A stretch of 13,289 nucleotides of DNA, from positions 1 through 13,289 of the forward strand of contig JAEDGL010000060.1 of the NCBI GenBank assembly GCA_016297535.1. Reading direction: 5' to 3'. A model generated the notes under the pieces. It did not search any database and was not told the DNA's origin. It saw only the letters and a list, made by a program, of their open reading frames with translations. The DNA is from Clostridia bacterium (lineage in GTDB: Bacteria > Bacillota > Clostridia > Christensenellales > Aristaeellaceae). Below are positions 7,831-13,014 of this stretch, piece by piece. The first letter of the stretch is position 1. The number at the start of each line of letters is the position of its first letter. The position numbers and the translations under genes were made by a program.

Positions 7831-9048
7831 TTATTCGTTCATGATTTCCTCACGCAGAGCAAGATAGTTGTCGAAGGCTTCATCAATGCTCTGTTCATCC
7901 AGCAGATACAGCTGCATTTCCTCGGCAAAGGCGTCCAGGATCTGCGCGTAGTAGCCCGCGGTGCCCTGCTCCGCCAGAATCTTGGAGGAGAAGCGGTAGG
8001 CAACGCCGTCGATGGTTACGCTTTCCTGATAAACCTTCATGGCCTCCTCCGTTGCATAGGAGGGAACCTCGCCGTTGCTGGCGGTAATGGAGGTAGCCTC
8101 GGGAGAGGTGGTGTAGAACTGCACAAAGTCGTAGGCTTCCTGCTTGTGGGTGGAGCTGGAGGCAACGGCAACCACGCTGGCATGTCCGCAGCTGTGCTCG
8201 GCATATTCCTCGCTCAGCACGGGCAGGGGAGCGGCGGCCCAGGTAAAGCCGGCATCCAGCAGGCGCAGGGTCCAGTCGCCGTTGATCATGGTATAGATGT
8301 TGCCGGCGGCAAAGTAGGCGTTGCAGTCAAAGGTGCCGGTGCTCATTTCGGCAATGGAGGGCATGCTCTTGTCTTCCACATACATCCGGTGCAGGATTTC
8401 CTCATACTTGCGGGTGTTGGGCAGCTCCTCGGCATCCAGATATTCGCCCGTGGGGATGGCGCCCAGGTTGGGCGTCCAGTTGGGGTTGAGGCCGCCCCAG
8501 TACTTCTGATCGCCGTCGGTGTAGGTAAGCTCCTTGCACAGGTCGGCGTACTGATCCCACGTGAGGTTGATGGGATAGTCCAGGCCCTTGGCGTCAAACA
8601 GATCCTTGTTGTAGAACAGCATCCAGCAGGAGCCGGACACGGGCAGGCCGTAGAAGCCTTCCTCATCGGACACGGCCTGAATGTTGGCTTCGATGGGCGC
8701 CAGGTCCAGACCGGCGGCCTCCGCGTAGGGCTTCAGGTTTTCCAGCACGTTGTTGGCCATATAGTTCTTGGCCTGCGCGGGGGTGCGAACCCAGAAAGCA
8801 TCGATGTCGCTGCCGCCGGCCGTCAGGGTTTTCATTTTGTCGTCATAGCCGTCGTTGGGGATGGTAATCAGCTCCACATGCACGGTATCCTGCATGGTGT
8901 TGTATTTTTCCACAATCGGTACCGCATTGGCTTCCATATCAGAGGCAATATAGAAGTTGATGTTGGTCTTTCCTTCCGCCACGGCCAGGCCTGCAAAGCA
9001 GGTCAGCGTCATGACCAGCGCAACCAGGATAGAGAGAAACCGTTTCAT
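7831..9048 (-). CDS. Sugar ABC transporter substrate-binding protein (family 1 extracellular SBP)
   Basis: This 405-aa MalE/UgpB-type binding protein captures the sugar outside the cell for the two permeases. The N-terminus MKRFLSILVALVMTLTCFAG is a signal peptide, probably cut after AVA (AVA|EGKTNINF). A cysteine is present (LTC), but the surrounding residues are a poor lipobox. Mature features are typical: DMEANAVPIVEKYN, DIDAFWVRTPAQAKNY, a hinge stretch GLPVSGSCWMLFYNKDLFDAKG, aromatic WGGLNPNW, and INGDWTLRLL. I chose ATG 9048, with AAAAGGAGGATTG directly upstream; the frame extends to 9144 but that part has no SBP character. It is first in the operon, 81 bases before the MalF-like gene. 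A promoter candidate lies about 118 bases upstream. Ligand unknown; the GH5 neighbour suggests a beta-linked oligosaccharide. Confidence 0.92.
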   Translation of the reverse strand: MKRFLSILVALVMTLTCFAGLAVAEGKTNINFYIASDMEANAVPIVEKYNTMQDTVHVELITIPNDGYDDKMKTLTAGGSDIDAFWVRTPAQAKNYMANNVLENLKPYAEAAGLDLAPIEANIQAVSDEEGFYGLPVSGSCWMLFYNKDLFDAKGLDYPINLTWDQYADLCKELTYTDGDQKYWGGLNPNWTPNLGAIPTGEYLDAEELPNTRKYEEILHRMYVEDKSMPSIAEMSTGTFDCNAYFAAGNIYTMINGDWTLRLLDAGFTWAAAPLPVLSEEYAEHSCGHASVVAVASSSTHKQEAYDFVQFYTTSPEATSITASNGEVPSYATEEAMKVYQESVTIDGVAYRFSSKILAEQGTAGYYAQILDAFAEEMQLYLLDEQSIDEAFDNYLALREEIMNE

Positions 9049-9165
9049 GGGCAATCCTCCTTTTGATTTTGGCCCCTCACAGGGGTAGAGTACAACCGTC
9101 CAACGCCACCCAAAAAAACCGTGCTTCCTTGGAAAAACGGCCATTTGGAGGGATGTTTTGGTTTC

Positions 9166-9194
9166 AGTTTAGCACATAAAATACACCATTTCAA
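9166..9194 (-). promoter_or_regulatory. Probable sigma-A promoter of the sugar ABC/GH5 operon
   Basis: On the minus strand: -35 TTGAAA (9189-9194), 17-base spacer, -10 TAAACT (9166-9171). It lies between the terminator of the hydrolase gene and the binding-protein start, leaving a leader of about 110 bases. That leader contains a short hairpin (CCCCT..AGGGG, about 9074-9086) but no riboswitch I can recognise. An overlapping alternative is TTGACG with TATTTT at 15 bases. No convincing cre or LacI-type operator was seen. Confidence 0.5.
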
Positions 9195-9205
9195 GACCCG
9201 TCAAA

Positions 9206-9242
9206 AGAAAAAATCCTCCATCCGAAGATCGGGGATGGAGGA
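9206..9242 (-). terminator. Intrinsic terminator of the MBL-fold hydrolase gene
   Basis: Perfect 10-bp stem TCCTCCATCC (9214-9223) / GGATGGAGGA (9233-9242), 9-base loop. On the minus strand it is followed by a T-rich tail TTTTTTCTTTT (9203-9213 region). It starts 10 bases after the hydrolase stop codon. Confidence 0.85.
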
Positions 9243-9252
9243 CGCCGCCGGT

Positions 9253-10017
9253 TTAGAGCTTGCGGGGATTGTAGCACATGCAGTTCAGGCTGCCGTGCCC
9301 TGCGGTGCGGTAGATCAGCCGTTCGCCGCCCAGCGTCATTTCCTGGTCGGTGGGATCGGCGCGGCCCTCCAGCACGTTCCGGCAGGCCGTAAGCACATCC
9401 CACAGGTAGAAAAAGCCCAGCGGACGGGGCTGCTGGTAGGCGTGCCCCGGCAGAATGGACAGGTCGTGCAGCCCGGCCACCTGTTCCATCAGCCCGCGCA
9501 GCTGGCCCGCAAACACGGAAAGCGGCGCGCTGTGGGGCAATTGCATCCAAAAATCACCCGAGCCCACCGCGTCGCCCGTAAACAGCAGCGCGCGCTCCCG
9601 GTCCAGAAACACCTTGCTGCCCGGGGTGTGCCCCACCACATCCAGCACCTCCATCTGCACGGTACCCAGATCAATGATGCTGGGATAGGGCGTAAAAAGA
9701 TCGGGCGCATACACGCGGCCGCTGGTTTGCGCCAGCGGCTGCACATCCGCCGGATCCATGTACACCGTGCAGCCGGCCTGCACAAACTCGTCCAGCGCCA
9801 CGCCCGCGTGGTCGCCGTGGCCATGGGTGATGGCCAGCGAAACCGGCAGCTGCGTCAGCCGCCTGACCTCGTTCCACACGCCTGATGCGTCTTCCAGCGC
9901 GTCAATCATGAGCGCGGAATGGCTGCCAACCACCAGATAGGCGTCCACCGGCGCCTCGGGCGCATTTTCACAAAAACGATACACCCCACGCATGATGGGC
10001 TGAACGGTAAAATCCAT
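9253..10017 (-). CDS. Metallo-beta-lactamase-fold hydrolase
   Basis: This 254-aa MBL-fold protein is a hydrolase superfamily using one or two metal ions. All metal-ligand motifs are present: THGHGDHAG (His65, His67, Asp69, His70), GHTPGS (His130), FTGDAVGS (Asp149) and LPGH (His192). That pattern fits the glyoxalase II-like or lactonase-like branches; the real reaction cannot be read from sequence. There is no signal peptide, so it is cytoplasmic. I chose ATG 10017, with GGAGG (10026-10030) 8 bases ahead; a TTG at 10023 is too close to that site. It is a single-gene unit: its own promoter candidate upstream, its own terminator after the stop, and neighbours on both sides separated by terminators. 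Confidence 0.88.
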   Translation of the reverse strand: MDFTVQPIMRGVYRFCENAPEAPVDAYLVVGSHSALMIDALEDASGVWNEVRRLTQLPVSLAITHGHGDHAGVALDEFVQAGCTVYMDPADVQPLAQTSGRVYAPDLFTPYPSIIDLGTVQMEVLDVVGHTPGSKVFLDRERALLFTGDAVGSGDFWMQLPHSAPLSVFAGQLRGLMEQVAGLHDLSILPGHAYQQPRPLGFFYLWDVLTACRNVLEGRADPTDQEMTLGGERLIYRTAGHGSLNCMCYNPRKL

Positions 10018-10055
10018 ATGCAATTCCTCCTGTATCCAACGGGATTCCTTGCTCT

Positions 10056-10083
10056 ATTGTATCATATTCTGTCGATTTGGCAA
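10056..10083 (-). promoter_or_regulatory. Probable promoter of the MBL-fold hydrolase gene
   Basis: Minus strand: -35 TTGCCA (10078-10083), 16-base spacer, -10 TACAAT (10056-10061). It is about 38 bases upstream of the start codon and directly follows the hairpin/T-run at 10086-10109 that probably ends the upstream M56 gene transcript. Confidence 0.55.
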
Positions 10084-10085
10084 CC

Positions 10086-10109
10086 TTCAAAAACGGCGGC
10101 TTAGCCGTT
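10086..10109 (-). terminator. Probable intrinsic terminator downstream of the M56 gene (also one arm of an 18-bp direct repeat)
   Basis: AACGGC (10092-10097) / GCCGTT (10104-10109) forms a short stem. On the minus strand it runs into TTTTT (10088-10092). The same 18 bases, AACGGCGGCTTAGCCGTT, occur again at 10309-10326, overlapping the M56 stop codon. The stem is short, so termination strength is uncertain. Confidence 0.45.
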
Positions 10110-10326
10110 CTGACCGGCGAAAAAGCTCGCTGCGCGATCTTTTCCGCCGAAACAGGTTTCTCCTGTGCGCTGCGCGCACGGCCGGAGAAACCTGCAAGGA
10201 AGCCTTGCTGCGCAAGGCAACCGAACCCACCGCACAGGTCGCTGGGTTCGGAATGAGAGTCGGAGGGCTATGGCCCTCCGACACCTCTTCCGTTTTTCCA
10301 ACATTCTGAACGGCGGCTTAGCCGTT
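10092..10326. repeat. 18-bp direct repeat flanking dispersed element copy B
   Basis: AACGGCGGCTTAGCCGTT occurs identically at 10092-10109 and 10309-10326, bounding about 199 bases of hairpin-rich sequence. The right copy contains the M56 stop codon (TAA, 10318-10320 on the minus strand) and its last codons. The layout looks like a target-site duplication or a duplicated gene end made when copy B was inserted; this is inference. Confidence 0.7.
10110..10308 (+). repeat. Dispersed multi-hairpin element, copy B (fullest copy)
   Basis: Five successive hairpins: (i) 10115-10130 with 10134-10149, loop TGC, the conserved family hairpin; (ii) CAGGTTTCTCC (10153-10163) / GGAGAAACCTG (10184-10194), enclosing GTGCGC-TGC-GCGCAC (10165-10179); (iii) GCCTTGC-TGC-GCAAGGC (10202-10218); (iv) CCGAACCCA (10221-10229) / TGGGTTCGG (10243-10251); (v) GTCGGAGGGC (10259-10268) / GCCCTCCGAC (10273-10282). 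The block 10242-10269 matches copy C 12522-12549 at 25 of 28 positions. It fills the gap between the MBL and M56 genes. No protein is supported in it. It could be a REP/MITE-like non-autonomous element or a structured RNA. Confidence 0.75.
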
Positions 10327-11871
10327 GGCTTCCTCATCAAACAGGGGCATGCAGTAAACCACGCGCACCACGGGCTCCACCTGCAAATCCACCAGGCATA
10401 CGGTCTCGCCCTGGTCATCCAGCATCCGGCAGTCCAGCAGGCGCACGTTCCCGGATCGCATGTCGCGGTCCGCCACTATCCTGCCGCTGCGCAGGCCGGG
10501 CACATTGGCATTCATAAAGGCGTTCAGATAGCCGGTTACGCTCTGGGTAAGGGTGCGGTGGGTATAGCTGGCATCGGCAAAGGACACCCGGTCCAGATAG
10601 GCGGCGCCGTCATACTCCAGCAGATAGCCGTCGTGCGAATAGCGCAGGAGGATGGGCCGCATATGGGGCTGGGCCTGCGCGCTGATCACCCACTGCGTGC
10701 CGTTGTAGCGCGCCGTAAAGGAGCAGCCGGAGGTATCCTGCCCCACGAATTCGCTTTCCAGAAAGCGCCTTGCGCAGGCGATGGCCTCCAGATCGCCCGT
10801 GATGGGCACGGCGGCGGCCGTCCACGCCACGGCGGGCACGGCGTTTACCGTGGGCAGGGGCTCGCTTTCGCCGGTGGCAAAGGAAACAAGCAGCACCAGC
10901 GCCGCGGCCAGCGAGGTAAGCGCCACCCCCACGCGGCTGCCGCGCACGCAGCGGATAACGGAGGTTACGCGCTGGCGCAGATGGCGGCTGGTAACCGTGG
11001 CGCCCATGGACATGGCCACCTCCTTTTCGCCCGCGCTGACGATGACGTTGGCGTAGGCCAGGCGGTCGATATCATGCAGGCGGGCGGTAACGCGGTCGTC
11101 ACAGGCCATTTCGCTGTCGCAGTAGCTGAGCCACGCGCCCATCCACACCACGGGGTTAAACCAGTGCACCGCGCAGCATACGCCGCGAATCATGCCCCAG
11201 AAGGGATCGCGCGCCTTCCAGTGGCACAGCTGATGCGAAAGCGCCAGCGCCAGATGCTCCCGGGGCAGCTCCAGCGGCAGGGCGATAAACGGCTGCCACA
11301 CGCCCGCAATGCAGCCGGTGGTAAGCCTGTCCACAAAGTAAACGGGAATCTGACGGCGAATGCGGTAGCGCTGGCACAGGGTGCGGAGCAGCTCCAGCTC
11401 ATCCTCCTGCAGCGCGCGCACGCGGTTGCGGCGCACCGTCTCCTTAAACCGCCTGTAGCGCGCCCAGAGAAACGCGCCCACGCACAGGGCGACGGCGATC
11501 CACAAAAGCAGCACCCACCGCCCGGACAGGCCCTGGCGCAGGCGCGATGTAAAGCCTGCGGCGGGATTTCCCTCCCAGGGCAGCCATTGGCTCAGGCGGT
11601 AGCCCGCATCGATCACGCGCTGGCGCACCTGATCGGCCACCGGACGCGCGCCCACATCTGCGGACAGGCCGGGGCGAAATTCATCCATGACGGGATTGGG
11701 CAGCGACAGCGGCGTTAACAGCCTGAGCGCCGCCAGCGCCCAGCATGCGTAAAGCACACGGCTGCCCAGCCGGTCGCGCAGAAGCGCCCGCGCCGCCACC
11801 AGCAGCAAAATCAGCACGCTGCCAAACAGCGTTGCCTCCAGCAGATAGTTAAACACCGTCATGCTGCGCAT
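10318..11871 (-). CDS. M56 (BlaR1/MecR1-like) membrane protein with altered HQxxH motif
   Basis: M56 proteins are membrane metalloproteases that inactivate BlaI-type repressors. This 517-aa protein has hydrophobic segments near residues 7-27, 36-52, 118-136 and 314-332. Between the last two lies the protease-like domain, whose motif reads ALSHQLCHWKARD: both zinc His are kept (213, 217), but the catalytic Glu is Gln214 (codon 11230-11232, CAG). The downstream zinc Glu254 is kept (CDSEMACDD). The roughly 185-residue C-terminal part is presumably extracellular, has no SxxK penicillin-binding motif and was not recognised, so a beta-lactam sensor is unlikely. ATG 11871 was chosen for its AAAGGTGG site; GTG 11883 and ATG 11862 are alternatives. 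It follows the BlaI-type gene by 86 bases, presumably in one operon. Its stop codon lies in the 18-bp repeat flanking element B. Confidence 0.87.
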   Translation of the reverse strand: MRSMTVFNYLLEATLFGSVLILLLVAARALLRDRLGSRVLYACWALAALRLLTPLSLPNPVMDEFRPGLSADVGARPVADQVRQRVIDAGYRLSQWLPWEGNPAAGFTSRLRQGLSGRWVLLLWIAVALCVGAFLWARYRRFKETVRRNRVRALQEDELELLRTLCQRYRIRRQIPVYFVDRLTTGCIAGVWQPFIALPLELPREHLALALSHQLCHWKARDPFWGMIRGVCCAVHWFNPVVWMGAWLSYCDSEMACDDRVTARLHDIDRLAYANVIVSAGEKEVAMSMGATVTSRHLRQRVTSVIRCVRGSRVGVALTSLAAALVLLVSFATGESEPLPTVNAVPAVAWTAAAVPITGDLEAIACARRFLESEFVGQDTSGCSFTARYNGTQWVISAQAQPHMRPILLRYSHDGYLLEYDGAAYLDRVSFADASYTHRTLTQSVTGYLNAFMNANVPGLRSGRIVADRDMRSGNVRLLDCRMLDDQGETVCLVDLQVEPVVRVVYCMPLFDEEANG

Positions 11872-11957
11872 GCGTTCATCCACCTTTGTCGTTTCTTACC
11901 AATAAAGACGATTGGAAAGCGCATTTTGGTTCACGATCCGCAAAATATTCTGCGGCG

Positions 11958-12332
11958 TTATTTCTTTTCCAGCAGCCGGCGCAGCGATTCCAGCTCCTGC
12001 TCGTCCAGCGCGCCGCGCTCCAGCAGCTCGCTTACCAGCAGCGAGGGCCTGCCGCCAAACAGACGCCTGAGCAGCGTTTCGGTCTGCTCCCTGGCCACAC
12101 GGTCGCGGCTGACGGCGGCGCTGTAAAGCTTGACCGGGCCGCTTTCGTCAATCTCTACGGTGCCCTTGGCCTTCATCCGCTTGAGCATGGTGATGACCGT
12201 GTGCTTGCTCCAGCCGGTTTCCGGCGCAAGGCTGCGGGTTAGCTCCATCATGGTTTGCGGAGCGCGCTCCCACAGGCGCAGCATGATCTTCCATTCCGCC
12301 TCCGTAAGCGGGGTGCGTTCGTTTTCATCCAT
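11958..12332 (-). CDS. BlaI/MecI-family transcriptional repressor
   Basis: This 124-aa protein has the length usual for BlaI/MecI. The N-terminal winged helix is clear: LTEAEWKIMLRLWERAP (residues 9-25), MMELTRSLAP, then the recognition helix region GWSKHTVITMLKRMKAKG and the wing VKLYSAAVSRD. The C-terminal dimerisation helices (LLRRLFGGRPSLLVSELLE, ELESLRRLLEKK) follow. I chose ATG 12332, with AAGGAG 8 bases upstream; the frame remains open to 12410 through the promoter, which cannot be coding. It is the first gene of a two-gene unit with the M56 protein, the standard repressor-sensor order. Known BlaI/MecI proteins repress their own operon, and chained palindromes overlap this promoter, so autoregulation is likely. 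Other targets are unknown; no beta-lactamase gene is in the window. Confidence 0.92.
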   Translation of the reverse strand: MDENERTPLTEAEWKIMLRLWERAPQTMMELTRSLAPETGWSKHTVITMLKRMKAKGTVEIDESGPVKLYSAAVSRDRVAREQTETLLRRLFGGRPSLLVSELLERGALDEQELESLRRLLEKK

Positions 12333-12361
12333 GATCCATTCTCCTTCCATCTGCGGGATAG

Positions 12362-12380
12362 CAATATTGTACAAACGTTT
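12362..12380. promoter_or_regulatory. Candidate BlaI-type operator: three chained palindromes
   Basis: Three overlapping 8-bp perfect palindromes cover the -10 box and the spacer: CAATATTG (12362-12369), TTGTACAA (12367-12374), AAACGTTT (12373-12380). BlaI/MecI operators are dyads built on TACA/TGTA half sites near the promoter; TACA and TGTA both occur here (TTGTACAA). Binding is inferred. Confidence 0.5.
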
Positions 12381-12394
12381 ACCCACCCTGTCAA
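12366..12394 (-). promoter_or_regulatory. Strong promoter of the BlaI-M56 operon
   Basis: Minus strand: perfect -35 TTGACA (12389-12394), 17-base spacer, -10 TACAAT (12366-12371), 34 bases upstream of the repressor start codon. It is one of the best sigma-A matches in the window. Confidence 0.85.
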
Positions 12395-12425
12395 GCCAAA
12401 CCGTTCGCACGCCGGTGTAACATTC

Positions 12426-12575
12426 TTCAGAGCGTCGAAAAAGCTCGCCAGAGGCGATCTTTTCCGACGGAAATGCCCCATTTGCCTACTCGCCTGCGGC
12501 TCGCCGGGCGGCAAATGGTGTCTGGGCTCGGAACAAGAGTCGGAGGGCTGCGGCCCCACCTCCCAGAGGGTTTAT
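12426..12575 (+). repeat. Dispersed multi-hairpin element, copy C
   Basis: It begins with TTCAG, then the family hairpin GTCGAAAAAGCTCGCC (12434-12449) / GGCGATCTTTTCCGAC (12453-12468), loop AGA. A second hairpin is CCATTTGCC (12478-12486) / GGCAAATGG (12510-12518), with an inner GCC-TGC-GGC (12492-12500). Then comes the block 12522-12549 shared with copy B, including GGGC-TGCG-GCCC (12545-12556). Compared with B, hairpin iii and the left arm of hairpin iv are missing. It lies between the BlaI promoter and the tRNA promoter; no gene is visible in it. The right boundary is approximate. Confidence 0.7.
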
Positions 12576-12633
12576 CAACAACCTGATTTTGCAGCCGGAA
12601 GGAAAAAAACATTCTTTTTTTTCAAAAAAATGC

Positions 12634-12662
12634 TTGACTTTTGCCCCCTATTCGCATATAAT
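12634..12662 (+). promoter_or_regulatory. Promoter of the tRNA-Gln/tRNA-Glu unit
   Basis: -35 TTGACT (12634-12639), 17-base spacer, perfect -10 TATAAT (12657-12662), 21 bases before the first tRNA. A/T tracts upstream (12603-12630) resemble an UP element, common for stable RNA promoters. Confidence 0.88.
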
Positions 12663-12682
12663 AACTTTCGCACCAAGCGCAA

Positions 12683-12756
12683 TGGGGAATTGTGTAACGG
12701 CAGCACCTACGACTCTGACTCGTATTGTCTAGGTTCGAATCCTAGTTCCCCAGCCA
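12683..12756 (+). tRNA. tRNA-Gln (anticodon CTG)
   Basis: Full cloverleaf: acceptor TGGGGAA / TTCCCCA (12746-12752), D arm with AACGGCAGCA, anticodon stem TACGA / TCGTA with loop CTCTGAC (anticodon CTG, reads CAG), T arm with GGTTCGAATCC, discriminator G, and an encoded CCA end. The U1-A72 first pair and G73 fit tRNA-Gln. It is 2 bases ahead of tRNA-Glu in the same transcript. Confidence 0.95.
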
Positions 12757-12758
12757 AT

Positions 12759-12833
12759 GGCTCCATGGTCAAGCGGTTAAGACGTCGCCCTCTCAAGGCG
12801 AAATCAGGGGTTCGATTCCCCTTGGAGCTGCCA
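12759..12833 (+). tRNA. tRNA-Glu (anticodon CTC)
   Basis: Cloverleaf: acceptor GGCTCCA / TGGAGCT with a G1-U72 wobble, D arm with AAGCGGTTAAGA, anticodon stem TCGCC / GGCGA with loop CTCTCAA (anticodon CTC, reads GAG), T arm GGGGTTCGATTCCCC, discriminator G73, encoded CCA. It follows tRNA-Gln by 2 bases and ends 9 bases before a terminator hairpin. Confidence 0.95.
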
Positions 12834-12842
12834 GAGGAAATG

Positions 12843-12868
12843 CTCATCGATTTTCGATGAGTTTTTTT
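12843..12868 (+). terminator. Intrinsic terminator of the tRNA unit
   Basis: CTCATCGA (12843-12850) / TCGATGAG (12854-12861), 3-base loop, followed by seven T (12862-12868) and more T-rich sequence. Confidence 0.92.
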
Positions 12869-12878
12869 CTTTTCCCCC

Positions 12879-12927
12879 AAACAGAATGAGCCGGAGGGCC
12901 GCCGCCTCTCCGGCTCATTCTGTTTTT
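12879..12927 (+). terminator. Long perfect inverted repeat, probable second or bidirectional terminator
   Basis: An 18-bp perfect stem AAACAGAATGAGCCGGAG (12879-12896) / CTCCGGCTCATTCTGTTT (12908-12925), 11-base GC-rich loop, ending in TTTTT on the plus strand. On the minus strand only three T follow. It sits between converging transcripts (tRNAs and the nucleotidase gene) and could act on both. Confidence 0.65.
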
Positions 12928-12955
12928 CAGCAGCCGCCACCGGGCACCCCCATCC

Positions 12956-13010
12956 AAAAAACCCCACCCCGCGCGAAGCGCGGAATGGGGTCCAGGGGCT
13001 CAGCCCCTGG
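12956..13010 (-). terminator. Tandem hairpins and intrinsic terminator after the 5'-nucleotidase gene
   Basis: Minus strand order after the stop: CCAGGGGCT / AGCCCCTGG (12992-13000, 13002-13010), then a longer GC stem made of ACCCC/GGGGT (12961-12965, 12987-12991) and CCGCGC/GCGCGG (12969-12974, 12978-12983), then six T (12956-12961). The second hairpin with its T-run is the likely terminator; the first may be a 3'-end stabiliser. Confidence 0.75.
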
Positions 13011-13014
13011 CTGG

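Noticed and set aside
6781..9066. Very long open plus-strand frame opposite the ABC transporter genes
   Set aside because: Its translation is low-complexity, rich in G, H and Q, and lies antisense to three well-supported genes; it is a by-product of GC-rich codon use.
9140..9165. cre-like catabolite control site near the ABC promoter
   Set aside because: The nearest sequence (TGAAACCAAAACA) lacks the central CG of the cre pattern.
10110..10308. CRISPR array or tandem-repeat locus
   Set aside because: The hairpins differ in sequence and there are no regularly spaced direct repeats or spacers.
12427..12612. Small minus-strand ORF between BlaI promoter and tRNAs
   Set aside because: It lies across the hairpin element, has no clear ribosome site and no recognisable protein.
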